From Mesorhabditis belari (lineage: Eukaryota; Nematoda; Chromadorea; Rhabditida; Rhabditidae): a DNA stretch of 64,000 nt. The number at the start of each line of letters is the position of its first letter. Within the stretch, counting starts at the first letter, position 1. A model generated the notes under the pieces. That model did not search any database and was not told the DNA's origin. It saw nothing but the letters and a program-made list of their open reading frames with translations. Below, piece by piece: positions 10,524-22,404 of this stretch. The translations under genes and the position numbers were made by a program. Where the stretch lies: positions 3,233,462 to 3,297,461 of the forward strand of contig CAUEEP010000760.1 in assembly GCA_958450365.1 (NCBI GenBank), in the 5' to 3' direction.

Positions 10524-13500
10524 ATGCGGCAAGCTTGGGGCCTATGTGCCCCACAAATATTTCTTTTTCCTTTTCTATTTCTATTCATATTTTCATCCCT
10601 CCTTCTGCTTTCTACAGCTCACTCTGAAGCTCGCTTTGATGTCGAAAAGGTTCGGTAAAATGCTTAAAACGAAACTCTTTCATCACAACAAGCGTAGTTG
10701 TGATGAAGTTGTGATGAAATCGTTGGATTAAATTCAATTTCACATTTGGATTCACCTTTTAAGTTAAATTTAAACTTAGACAAGTATAATCTAATCAACT
10801 TTTAAAATATTTCACGCAAATCCAACGTGTTTCAGGTGTTAACCCATACTTGTAATGGTTGCTTCAAAGGTCCTTGTGTTGAAGGGAAATGCGTTTGTTT
10901 TCCGGGATGGAGTGGAGATCAATGTGATCAATGTTATGGGAGAATCAAGTAATCAATCAAAATAGATCAAGATAAAATAATCCTTTTTCCATCTTTAGGA
11001 TCACCAATCAATCTACGGAAATCCTGGATGGGCCAAAAAGTTATCAATCACTGCAACGGTGCACCTGGATCATCGAACATGATGGGGTGAGAAAAGCCTG
11101 AATCAAATTGACTCAAGATTCTATTTGATTTCAAATATGAATCCAATTGATTCCACACAATTCTTTTGTGAGATTCAACAGCAAATTTAGGCTTCACTCC
11201 CAACAACTTTTCAATTCAAATCGTTGCACACTGAATGCGGATGGGATTTCGTTTATCTCTATGATGGAAATGGCATCTACAATCAACAATTAGGAGCACT
11301 ATGGTAAGTTAAAGAAGTTTTTTTGGAGCTCATAGTCAGATTTGTCTATTTTATTCAAGTATTATCTTTTTAGTGGTCGATTGAAAGAACCAATCGAAAT
11401 GATGGCCCCATCCGGCAGTGCCGTTCTCTATTTCGTCTCCGATATGGCCGCCAACTATCCCGGTTTCAATATCAGCTTTGATTTTGACAGGTAAGCAATG
11501 CTGTTTTCTACAAAGTTTGAAAATCTGCTACACAACCTTATATCACAATTCAGATGCCCATACAATTGCAGTGGACAGGGTACTTGTAAACCAAAACTCG
11601 GATGCGTTTGTAATCCCGGCTTCACTGGACCCTATTGCCAAATAGCGTAAGTTTGAAGAATTGCCAAAGTGCTGAACAAATAGCCAAAGTGCTTGTACTT
11701 TATGGCCAAATAAAGGAATAAAGTAGGGCTGTTCCTAGAAGAAGAATTCCAACCCAGGCCAAACCAGAAACCAATATAGTCTGGCTTATGGCCTGGCCTG
11801 GCTTTGATCTGGCTTTGATCTGGCTTTGATCTGGCTTTGGTTTGGCTTTGGTTTGGCTTTGGTCTGGCTTTGGTCTGGCTTTGATCTGGCTTTGGTTTGG
11901 CTTTGGTCTGGCTTTGGTCTGGCTTTGATCTGGCTTTGATCTGGCTTTGGTCTGGCTTTGATCTGGCTTTGGTCTGGCTTTGGTCTGGCTTTGGTCTGGC
12001 TTTGGTCTGGCTTTGGTCTGGCTTTGGTCTGGCTTTGGTCTGGCTTTGGTCTGGCTTTGGTCTGGCTTTGGTCTGGCTTTGGTCTGGCTTTGGTCTGGCT
12101 TTGGTCTGGCTTTGGTCTGGCTTTGGTCTGGCTTTGGTCTGGCTTTGGTCTGGCTTTGGTCTGGCTTTGGTCTGGCTTTGGTCTGGCTTTGGTCTGGCTT
12201 TGGTCTGGCTAGCCATAGCCTCCGGCTTTTTGGAATACCTCTGGAATAAACGCATGCTCTCTGGCACAGTCAACCCTTTCTTTTCTTTCGCGAAATGGGG
12301 AACTAGTGCATGCCAAAAGTGCATGCTTGCTAGTGAACAAGTTTAGTAATGATTACTAAGATAAAACTTGATAAAAGATATATAAAAGATACCTTGCTTG
12401 TTTAGATATTGTGATGAAAAACAATTGAAAGATCCTTGTCTGAATGGTGGAGTATGTCAGAATGATGCTTGCAATTGTACAAGCAATTGGCATGGTAAGT
12501 TTAAGAAAAAGCTAAAGAAAACCAAAGAAAATGCGACCAAGAATAAGCAACCCTAATCTTTGATGAAATTTCAGGCTTATACTGTCAACAGTCAAAACTC
12601 TTGCCAGTTTCGGATCCCGTCATTATCAAAGGAGATCCTTTACCTGGAAGGTTTGTAAAGTTGTAAATATCCAAATAAACAAAATGTAATTTTAGAGCCT
12701 CTCATGCATCGATAGCTGATGGATCATCGCAGAATTTATTGGATATCATCTGGACTGTGGGTGGATATAGCTTTTCGGGAGTGAAACAAGACATGGTAGG
12801 TATTCAAAAGCAAGTTAAACGTTAGGGTTACTCACAAGGGAATGTTGACAAGTCAAGTTCGAGTTTTCACATGATCTGATAGAGTTTTTATCTGGGATTC
12901 TGAATCGGCTTTTAGTTTTTCCAGAGCGCTTCTGTAGCACGAGATATTTGGGATATAAAATTTGACCTTTTTGTCGGCTTTTCTTGACTTTCTTGACTTC
13001 TTGATCTTGATCTTGACTTGAAAAAATTCCTGAATAAGAACCGTTTTCTAGCAATCAATTTTCATGTTTATTCATTTTCAGATCGTAACATTCAATGTGA
13101 CCACAAGAAATTGGATAACGATCCAGTTGAATGCCTCATCACCCGAACCAGAGAACAGATATGATCACACTATCGTCAAGCTCAAGGTATTGTTAAAAAG
13201 TTGAATAGATTAAAATTCAAACCTCTAGAACACGCTATATATGTTTGGTGGAGTGAAAAATGGACGAGAAGTGACGAACGAGTTTTGGGCATTTGATATG
13301 GAGCACAGAATATGGAAGTTGATCTCTGATGGGAATCACACTGATTTAGAGGTAGGAATTTAAATGATTCTGCTGATTTAGATGATTATGCTAGTTAGAT
13401 GATTATGCTGATTATTTTTTAGCAAATCCCAAGCCCTTCCCATTTCCCAAGTCCTTCCCATAAATGAGCTTAATTTTAGAGAGCTCCACTAGCTGTTGCC

Positions 13501-16500
13501 GGCCATACAGCTTATGTTGTTGGTCAAAAGATGTACATCGTATTTGGTTACAATCCATTTATCGGCTATGTGCATTATGTTCAAATTTACGATTTTGGTA
13601 AGGGAAAGCTTAAAATTTTTGAGGAAAATGGGACGATTTTCAGAAACGAAGACGTGGAATATGACGACCGAACACAAAGTACATGGCCGATTTGGGCATT
13701 CAATGGTTGTCGTTGATGAGACTGGAGCATCACCTGTAAGCAGATTTAACACATTTGCAACATAAAGCCCACCGGAATATTTTTCGGTCGTTGTTTTATT
13801 TGAATTGATGCAATTGGATAGAGCCAAAGTGTGCCCCTATCTCAAGAATTCGTTTAGTATGCTTTGATTTATGGTGGGACGACAAAATCGAGCAACAACA
13901 CCGATGATCTCATCAAATTTGATATCAAAGCCGATACCATGTTAGTCGTTCAAAGAAAATTGTATTGATATCAAATTCAGGGCAAAAGTCACCTCAACCG
14001 GCACATTCTATTTCCCACTCACTCTTCACAGAGCTGTTCTTTTAAATCACATGATGATCATTACGGGAGGGAATAAAGGAAATGGAGGAACTTCGGATGA
14101 ATGTTTTAATGATCAAATCCTCGTGTATGATACAGGTTAGATCAGGGAATACAAATGCTTAGGTTTTTGAATGAGTCTTTTTGTTCCTTACGTTCCTTCG
14201 TTCGTTCACCTCATTCACTTATTCACCAATTCATTAATATAATAACTAGAGTATATTCTTTTTGATTAAACCTTGCTTATGCTCATTTCAGCTTGTGGAC
14301 AATGGATTCAACCAGATTCAAAATGGTCGAATATCTCCGAATTGGCGAGATATGGACATTCAGCTGTTATTGCAGGAAAAGACCCACATTTATTTGTGAT
14401 TGGTGGCTTCAATGGGACGATGAGAGAAAACATCTATGAGTTTAAGCCAGGTTTGAGACTTTTGATCAGCATTGTTTGATCAGCACGAATTGTTTGATCT
14501 TCAGCCGATTGTTCTTCAACGAATCGACCAGAAGATTGCCAAAAAATAACGGGCGGTTTGAGGTGAGTCTTTATTTAAAAAGCACTATAAAAACTTTCAC
14601 AGGTGTGTCTATGTTGATTCGAAATGTCAAAAGTTCGACAACCAACGAAGCTTCAAGCAAAATTTCATCTCGATGATCAAAAATGAGATAACTGGAAGAG
14701 TGACATGCCCTGAAACAAGGTGAAATCAAAATGAAACCAAAATAAAACCAAAATGAAATCAATGATCGAAGAAATTTCAGACAAAAGACATTATCATCAT
14801 GCGAAGATCAAAATGATTGTGTTGCTTGTACATCACAAAATGGATGTGGATGGTGCTCAGCTGGGAATCAATGTCTACCATCAGATCAAGAATGTCTCGA
14901 TGCACAAGTGAGTGTGTTGGAATAAAAGGATTGCAAGCCTCAGAATAAAAGGATTTCAAGTCTCAGCCAATAAGTGTTGTATACTGTTCGAAAGCCCTGA
15001 ATCTCCTCTACAAAATAGTGCAAAGTATTTTGAATTGAATTCATTATTGAAGGCTTGGATGACTTTTAAGTTGAAAGGTCAAAAATAATCATTTTCCGGA
15101 AAATGTGTTTCTGGTAATAGCCGTGCCCGGGTTTTCCGTTAGAAAATACCGCCAATTAAAGTTATAGAGCACGTGTGGCTGACTGGTTAAGTGTCTTTTA
15201 TCTTAATCGGAAGGTCGAGCGTTCGAACCCCACATGCGACATGGTCACCCCCTTCGGATTTCCTTTCCCTTCGGGTTGAGAGGTTTTCTGGAGGGCAGTC
15301 TGGTGGTTGTGGCCCCAGTTCTTTAAAGTGACAAGCCACTCCTTCATCGTCATCTTCCCTTCACCACCAAAAAAGCTATTTAGTTCCCCATTGAGCTTAG
15401 GGTTAGGGAGCCGTCTGTCATGACGTGGGTTAAGTTAAGATATAGCCTAGTATTGTGTGTGTCGTTGTATTGTGATCGATATATTTCGTGTATGCGATAA
15501 AATTCACCACTGGTAGCCCCAGTCGGTATTTTTTTTTAAATAATATGAAGCTAACATAAAAGAATTCTTTTTGTTTATTCGCCTTCTAGAGCTTCTGTTT
15601 TTCCTAAAAGTTTCATTTTAGGCCATTTCAGGCCACAAACGGCGATTTTAGCTTTCGGTTTTAGGCCAACATCATCTCTGGTATTTTCCAATGCTTGAGC
15701 CCGTTTAATCGTTTTGTTTCATGAGTTTCTTGCTGCCCCTGCGGACCGAAATCCTTGGGATGAATCCAAAAATTCACAGCGGCTCCCTTCAGCACCCTTT
15801 TACAGGCACTTGGGATCCCATTTCGACCGACAGAGAACCTGCCATCATGGTCAAAATGGGCCGGAACTGGGTTAACCAGTTCTACAACCAGGGTTAAGTT
15901 TTGGGAAGCGGTGACCACATGGGGCAGACAACGGATTGGTTACCGGATGACCCAAAATGGATGCTTCCGATTCGGAGAGTGAAAAGGAAGTATATCACCA
16001 AGCGTCGTATGCCAGATCGAGCGCGATTGTGCTGGCATACAGGGAACACACAGCTATCTTCTTTTTTGACTTCAACTTCAAATTTTTGAACAGAAAAATT
16101 GTAGCCGGGGTTTTTGGAGTTGGGGAATCAATTGACAGTGTTATTGACAGTGTTATTGACGAGTGATGATTGACAGTGTAATGTTTTTCTGGTCCCAAAT
16201 CAATGTTTTCAATACATTTCTGGTTCTAATTTCGTAAACAATATCTTATCTCTTCTTTGTAGCTTTGTAGCTTCAATTCAAAATCGTTTTGTATTATTTT
16301 TTAGAGAAGATTCAGGGCTTTCAAACAGTATACAACACTTATTGGCTGAGGCTTGCAATCCTTTTATTTTTGGAAAGAGATGTGAACGCTGGCTTGATTT
16401 CTACCACCCTAATAGTGCCTATCTATTTTAGTCAATGTTGACAACTTGGGAAAAGTGTGGTTCCTCGACTCCCGCTTCCCCTCGCTCCTGTTCAATGGCT

Positions 16501-19500
16501 GCAAACTGTTATGCGTGCAAGTTGCTTCCTCATTGCAATTGGTATATGGATTCGCTCCGACCGCAATGTATCACGGTTGAAGAAGAAGGCTAGTCATCAA
16601 AGGATATCATATTTAAACTTTTATTTAGTATTCCTTCTAAACGAGAGAAAAGAGCAAGAATTCGAGCGAGTGACAGCCGGAGCACAAGGCGCGAATATCA
16701 TCCCCCGTTCTCATTTTTCATTTCTCGCCCCGATTCCCCGTATCCCAAATGTGACTCTTTGTGCGGTGGCTGGGCAGGCAGCTTGTGAAATGGCAAACAA
16801 TTGCTCGGATTGTATGGATGAGACAAAAAGAACTGGATGTATGTGGTGTCCATCAACAGAAAGGTTTGTTCAAGGAGATTCATCGAGCTTGCAGTCTAAA
16901 AAAAGCACTCTTTCAATTCAGATGCATAAACCAAGACGCTTACACGATCGCCTTTGCCTATGGACAATGTCAATCATGGGTGAATCAATCGAACAAGTGT
17001 CAAAAAGGTTTGTTCTTACGGAGGAAACGTTTACAAACTTTCTCAAGACCCAAATTTATCGATGAATGTTTAGAATCAGCAATTTGTGAAGACCATAAAA
17101 CTTGTCAAGAATGTCAAACTCAGCCTGGATGTGGCTGGATTGATGATGGATCGGAGACTGGTTTGGGTGAATGCGTGCAAGGTGGGTTGTAGAAGACTGA
17201 GTTGTAGAAGATTGAGTTCTATAAGACTGAGTTGTATAAGACTGAGTTGTAGAAGACTGAGTTGTATGAGGCTGAGTTGTAGAAGACTGAGTTGTAGAAG
17301 ACTGAGTTGTAGAAGACTGAGTTGTATATAGTTGTATAAGTTGCAAAAATTAGTAAGCCTATTAGAAATAGAAATAATAAATTTTTTTAGGGAGCTCTGA
17401 TGGTCCACAAAACAAAACACTGTCGAGTCCAGAGAAATGGTTCTTCACAGATTGTCCAGGTACTTGCTTTTCCCTGTTTCTATAATGGCTGATCTAGCTA
17501 ACAGCTGTAAAATAATCTAACAACTGTAATAAACCTAAATATATGATGAAAATGCGTCAAAAAAGGATCTCCAAAAAAGCAAGAAAATTGGTTGCGAGAG
17601 GGTTCGAACCCAAGCCAGAACAAACTTCATAAGCTCCGTAGGCTAGGACACGACCCACTAGTTCAGAGAAGCCGCTGGAAGGTCACCTTGTGGCGGCCTC
17701 ATAAAGAATCCATTGTGCTAACTATCGAAAGACGAAACTCTAATACTAAAAACACTATAACCACCGTAATCTTGGAGCTTTGCAGCTGAATTTTTAATAT
17801 GTTGTTCCGAGTCGATTCTACTTATCCACAAATTTTAGAGGGCAAGTCCATAAGTATATGTGGTTCCCTCGTAAGTATCACTCTTTAGATTGTCAATGCA
17901 ACGGCCATTCAAAATGTTTGAAGCCAACAAACGAATTCGCGAAACTTGAATGTGGTGAATGTGCAAACAATACGTCGGGAGATCATTGTCAGAGCTGTTC
18001 AAGGGGATTCTTCGGAGACGCAAGGAATGGAGGAACGTGTCAACGTGAGTAAACGGGAATTATCGCCGTTCATTTCAGTACCCAATTTAGTTTGTGAATG
18101 CAATGGCCAAGCGGATGATTGTGACAACCAAAGTGGTGCTTGTTATTGTACCACGAAAGGAGTCGTTGGTGAACATTGTGATCGGTTTGAAAGCGCAAAA
18201 TTCCTTAGAAATTTCTCAATTTAGATGTGATGCAAAATACATTGGAAATATAACTTCTGGCGAGATTTGCAAATGTATGTAAAGCTATAAAGCTGTAAAG
18301 CTGTAAAGCTGTAAAGCTGTAAAGCTGTAAAGCTGTAAAGCTGTAAAGCTGTAAAGCTGTAAAGCTGTAAAGCTGTAAAGCTGTAAAGCTGTAAAGCTGT
18401 AAAGCTGTAAAGCTGTAAAGCTGTAAAGCTGTAAAGCTGTAAAGCTGTAAAGCTGTAAAGCTGTAAAGCTGTAAAGCTGTAAAGCTGTAAAGCTGTAAAG
18501 CTGTAAAGCTGTAAAGCTGTAAAGCTGTAAAGCTAATTGTCTTTTTTCAGATGAGCTGGCGGTCGATTTCATCTTCACATTCAAACTGAAGAATGACAAC
18601 AGCGATAAACATGTGGATGAGATCTTTTTGTTCTCCGTTCCATACAAGGTTTGAAGATAATGGAAATTAGATTGGAATATTGGACAAAAGTATAGTATTG
18701 GACAAAAGTATAATATTGGACATCGAAATTTCTAGAGAGACACCGATGTGACGTTCCAAATCAGTTGTGAAGGAGAAGGAGCGCCAGCATTGGTGGCACT
18801 CAACCTCACAAGCAATGTTTACGATGGAAATTTTGGTTAGTCAGAAAAGACTTAGACTTACAAAGGAAAGGCAGAGTCAAGCTGGTTTTTTTGACTCGAG
18901 ACCATCTTATAGAATTGTCATGGGATCTCAAATCCGTTTTTAGTTTTTGCAGAACTTGATGCCAGCTTCATTCGGTGCCTTTCCCTTATTAGGCAAAAAA
19001 TTTCAGGACTTGGCCATACAAAACAAATGATGGTGCACACAACCTGTGACTCAAAGGGACTACGAAGAGTCTATCTAGCAAATGATCCAGGATACGCTTT
19101 TGGAACTGAAGCGAACACAACATTCTATGTAAGTCTCGTAGCATATTATGCAGGCATTCATATTCTGAATTAGTATCACATTTATTCCAAATTTTACCTT
19201 TCTTTCAGGTCCGTGTCTCCAATTTCACAACTCCAATCGTGATCCAAGTCTCTTTTGCCCAATCTCCTCCCATCAATTGGGTTCTCTTCTTTGTCATCTT
19301 TGCTGCGTGAGTGCTTACAGAAATTATTGAAAAACCTGAGAAATTTTAACTATGTCTACTATAAATAAAGGAACTAAGACCTCTGTCTGTCTGTGCGCAT
19401 TACTCCTCCGTACCCAGTGGACCGTTTCAAATGATTTATATTGGGTTGTCCAGTTATGAATGCGCGTTTTTACTATTTTGTAAGTTTCTCAAGGTATCGA

Positions 19501-21553
19501 ACAGATGTATATGAGTGTTATATATCATTCGAAAGCTGAAGATCTCCTCTACATTTTGATATAAAAAGCTTTGGAATTTGTTCAGCTTTTGGGCAAATTG
19601 ACTGGACAAAGGGAGAGGTCGTTTTCGAAAAAACCCATTCCAGCTTAGCTATTCCTCAAGTTTTATGGTGTAAAATAACCGCCTAGAAAAGAAAAGAAAA
19701 GTAAAGATGCTCTGAAATTGTTATATTTTTAAAAAAGTTGTATTGAAATATCTATTGGCCAAACATCAAACGGTTAACTCAATTTGAGCGGAGCCAAAAC
19801 TTGATCCAAAGGCACCCTTCCATTTTTTGGCCACCTCTTCTTCTGTGCAGTCAATTTGCCCAAAAGCTGGACAAATTCAAAAACTTTTTATATCAAAATG
19901 TAGAGGAGATCTTCAGCTTTCGAATAATACTCATATATATCTTTTTCTTGATTTCGGTATCTTGAGAAATTTACAAAATAGTAAAAAACGACAACTGGAC
20001 AAACCAATAGTTAGTTTGGCTTAGAATTAAAAACAGCCAAAACAGCCAAATTAAAACAGCCAAAACAGCCAAAACAAAAACAAGCTTTTGATAATTAAAT
20101 ATTCATAATGATTTTCTGGAACACGGAAAAATTCTCTATATAACTATAACCAGCAATTATCCAAGGATTCAATTGCTGATCATCCAAAATTCGAATGTAA
20201 ATTGCTGAAGCCTATTGATAAAAACGCTCCCAATGAAAACTATCTCTTCAGAAAACTTTTCAATCGAAGAAGCAACGAAAGTAAATAGAATATTTGAGAG
20301 AAGAAAGCTCAGGCAAATAGATGCAATAACTGTGTGGGTCAATGCGAATCCCATTCTTTCTCAGGCTTTTCCCGAATTCCCATGTGATTCTTTAAGAGTA
20401 TTCTCATATAATGGATATTCTCCCAAATGTGGGCACGAATGAATTCGATCCGATCAATTGTTTGTATTCATTTCATCCCAAATGCCTCCAAATTGGCCCC
20501 TATAATTCAATGTCGACTCCGCCTCCATCAGGCGATCATCAATTATTTGATTCACATATTTGGATGCATAGCATTTTGTTCACATTTGGGTGAGAACAAC
20601 AATAAAAGCCTCCAATCCTACTTACCGTATTCTCTCTAATAGTAGTGCACTCTTTAATAGTAGTGCACTCTCTAATAGTATTGCGGTTCGAGAGGGGGTT
20701 GAAAAAATAGTAGTGCGCACTACTATTAGAGAGAATACGGTAAATACTCCAATCTGGGCATTTCACAGAAAAGAGCCACTTTTCTGCACACTACTTACAT
20801 AAATCTATAAATCTATTCACTTTCAGTTGCTTCATCGTACTTCTTGTTGTTGCCGGTTTGTTGTGGATGATTAAACTCCGAATCGAAGTCTATCGACGAA
20901 ATCAGAATCGAATCAACGAAATTGAACATGTAAGTTGCTCAAAAAGTAATAACGGATTCAGATTCTCCATCCCAGAATGCCTCCAGTTACAAATTTTCGA
21001 GTCTACAGCTAACAGATGTCTTCCGAAAAAGGCAGCCAAGTCAAAAATGATTTGTGCATCTGTTGAAACCGATTTTAGGCAAATTAAAACAAACAAATCA
21101 AGCAAATCAAGCAAATTAACCAAATAAATCAAAATATTCTATTTTCTTCCAGATGGCTTCTCGTCCATTTTCATCGGTTCGACTCGAACTCACCAATCCA
21201 TATACAAATCTCGTGGCGACACCAATCTCGATTGAACCATGTTCTGGGTATAAAGCTGGCGTTTATACACTGGCCGTTCGATTGCCGACAGGTTTCTTTT
21301 TCGGACTAGATGATGAATAAACTTTTTGACCCAAATGCATCATCAATTCTTTGAAAGAACTCTTTTAGGTGGTCGTCAAACAACACCGAACGGTACCTCG
21401 GGCTTAGCCGTTGCTTCAGCACTTTGCCTTCTCACTCCATCACAATTAGGCCTTCTCACTGCACCCGATAACACCGAGAATCGAAATAATCGAAAGAGAA
21501 CCTTCAGAAGTTATATACCATTTTTGAGAAATCCCAATAATTCTCCCATGTAA
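10524..21553 (+). CDS. tag-53: Attractin orthologue (CUB-EGF-kelch-PSI-laminin EGF single-pass membrane protein), 34 exons
   Basis: Exons: 10524-10649, 10836-10948, 10999-11086, 11191-11303, 11374-11490, 11554-11646, 12406-12494, 12575-12650, 12696-12795, 13082-13186, 13229-13351, 13480-13597, 13644-13735, 13858-13940, 13981-14135, 14292-14450, 14505-14562, 14603-14719, 14781-14907, 16432-16588, 16629-16863, 16922-17007, 17074-17181, 17391-17459, 17889-18044, 18091-18184, 18225-18274, 18551-18648, 18736-18835, 19007-19128, 19209-19306, 20827-20929, 21153-21291, 21369-21553. They total 3852 nt (1283 residues) and phase holds at every junction. Order: signal peptide (1-37), EGF (CVCFPGWSGDQC), CUB (80-186), two EGF-like units, kelch repeats (272-583), PSI units, two laminin-EGF units (CPDCQCNGHSKC), membrane span (about 1131-1156), cytoplasmic tail starting at the hallmark MASRPF (1177) with SGLAVASAL. 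Attractins are neuronal membrane proteins linked to melanocortin signalling and neuron upkeep. Odd: no C-type lectin domain between the PSI units where human attractin (1429 aa) has one; exon 20 seems to end at a GC donor. The symbol is the C. elegans orthologue's name. Confidence 0.95.
11802..12210 (+). repeat. Minisatellite, 11-base unit, about 37 copies, in attractin intron 6
   Basis: The unit TGGCTTTGGTC repeats almost without change; early copies alternate with TGGCTTTGATC. Because 11 is not a multiple of three, every frame is open and gives artefactual 11-residue repeat proteins on both strands. Confidence 0.95.
14921..16370. mobile_element. 1.45 kb inverted-repeat element inside attractin intron 19
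   Basis: The left arm (14921-15015, AATAAAAGGATTGCAAGCCT onward) matches the reverse complement of 16303-16370. The left arm has one extra tandem copy of the first 23 bases. The element begins 14 bases after the splice donor at 14907. Inside are a tRNA-Lys-like sequence and a more GC-rich block at about 15650-16060 with short open frames on both strands that match nothing I recognise. Confidence 0.8.
15169..15240 (+). repeat. tRNA-Lys(CUU)-like sequence, SINE head or pseudogene
   Basis: It has an A-box-like TGGCTGACTGG, an anticodon-region TCTTAATC as in tRNA-Lys, and a perfect B box GTTCGAACCCC at 15221-15231. The T and acceptor stems pair poorly, so it is not a functional tRNA. It is followed by about 290 bases of unrelated body. 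Confidence 0.55.
17188..17330 (+). repeat. Minisatellite, 15-base unit, about 9-10 copies, in attractin intron 23
   Basis: The unit AGAAGACTGAGTTGT (with TATAAGACTGAGTTGT variants) begins within the first ten bases of the intron, directly after the GTGGGT donor. Confidence 0.9.
17592..17670 (-). repeat. Degenerate tRNA-like sequence in attractin intron 24
   Basis: On the minus strand, a perfect B box GGGTTCGAACCC is preceded by an A-box-like ACTAGTGGGTCGTG about 45 bases upstream. The stems do not close. Confidence 0.4.
18278..18533 (+). repeat. Minisatellite, 8-base unit, about 32 copies, in attractin intron 27
   Basis: The unit TGTAAAGC repeats essentially perfectly, starting four bases into the intron right after the GTATGTAAAGC donor. 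The open minus-strand frame over it is an artefact. Confidence 0.95.
18857..18992. mobile_element. Short deletion derivative of the 757-1970 foldback family
   Basis: GGAAAGGCAGAGTCAAGCTG on the left and GCCAGCTTCATTCGGTGCCTT on the right keep the family ends. The middle is reduced to about 60 bases. It lies in attractin intron 29. Confidence 0.6.
19369..19412 (+). repeat. Short repeat shared with the flank of the telomeric repeat at 30709-30746
   Basis: GGAACTAAGAC, then CTCTGTCTGTCTGTGCGCAT and TACTC, occur in both places with only a few differences. Confidence 0.7.
19441..20007. mobile_element. MITE with long inverted repeats, TTGGGTTGTCCAGT family, copy 1
   Basis: Ends TTGGGTTGTCCAGTTATGAA and TGGACAAACCAA, flanked by TA, as for Tc1/mariner-mobilised elements. 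The halves are inverted repeats throughout. Other copies are at 26482-27052 and 49074-49605. It sits in attractin intron 31. Confidence 0.85.
20623..20742. mobile_element. Short foldback element, ACCGTATTCTCTC family
   Basis: TACCGTATTCTCTCTAATAG at the left returns as its reverse complement at 20722-20742. A longer relative lies at 46862-47085. Located in attractin intron 31. Confidence 0.8.
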
Positions 21554-22400
21554 TCTAATTGTAAGCAAGCATTTTTCTTCTCTAAAGCATAATCTAATTG
21601 TGATCGAAATATTTCTCCCAAAATTTTCTCGCTAGTACCCTCCAGTTGCTTACCTGTGATACGAGTACTCTTCTATTTCTATCATTACTCTTCTATTTCT
21701 ATCATTGCCCATTTGTCAACAGCTTTTCTTGAAATTTCTTGAAAAAAATGTGAAATTGAGAGCTTTCAACAAAATGTTTCTTAATTATTACTTAAAATAC
21801 TCAATGAAGCTCATGAAAGAAACTTTCATTTGTTCAGAAATGTGCTTTGTTTTCTGTGACTGTGATTCGGATGGGTTTTTGGAAGAAATTGAACTCGTAA
21901 TCGAGTTCAGCTTTTGATAATCTTAATCGAGTTTTTGATATTCTGACATTAGAGCAGATTTTCTTGAAATCCCAAATGTTTTTTTTTGTGTGAATAAGAT
22001 CTTTAAAGTTTACTTTTCTCTTATAAACCCATAGATTTTTGGTGCTTTGTGACTCGACCCATTTTTTTTTTGCTATTAACTGCCCATACAACAATTTCAC
22101 TTACCCATTTGTTCAAGATTCGTTTTTCCCTTTATTTTGCATATTTTCATTTATTCATTTTCTTTTATATCAATAGTTAATACTACTTTGGGTATACCAA
22201 ATTGGGTACAATTTTTGTCCAAATTTTTCTCGGAAATAAAGAAATTATTCAAGAATTTTATTCAAGAACTGCGATTCACTTGAGTAATAGATACAAAATC
22301 AATGTACTCAATGGAAAAAGGAATTGAGTGGTTGTTGAAAGATTGCAAAGATTTCCCGTACAAGTGCACACTTCCATTTCACCTGAAAATTTGTGCTGAA
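21554..22400. other. Attractin 3' flank, no gene seen
   Basis: AT-rich sequence. The nearest AATAAA on the plus strand is near 22233, a possible but distant polyadenylation signal. Confidence 0.4.
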
Positions 22401-22404
22401 GCCA

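Noticed and set aside
11632..12346. Long open frames of 11-residue repeats on both strands
   Set aside because: They result from an 11-base tandem repeat in an intron, where every frame is open.
15169..15240. A functional tRNA-Lys gene
   Set aside because: The T and acceptor stems do not pair properly; only the B box and anticodon region are kept.
17840..17872. Possible extra attractin exon between 17459 and 17889
   Set aside because: It has AG and GT ends, but including it breaks the phase. Direct joining gives CPDCQCNGHSKC, as in human attractin.
18285..18647. 120-residue minus-strand frame
   Set aside because: It translates the 8-base intronic minisatellite and an antisense exon.
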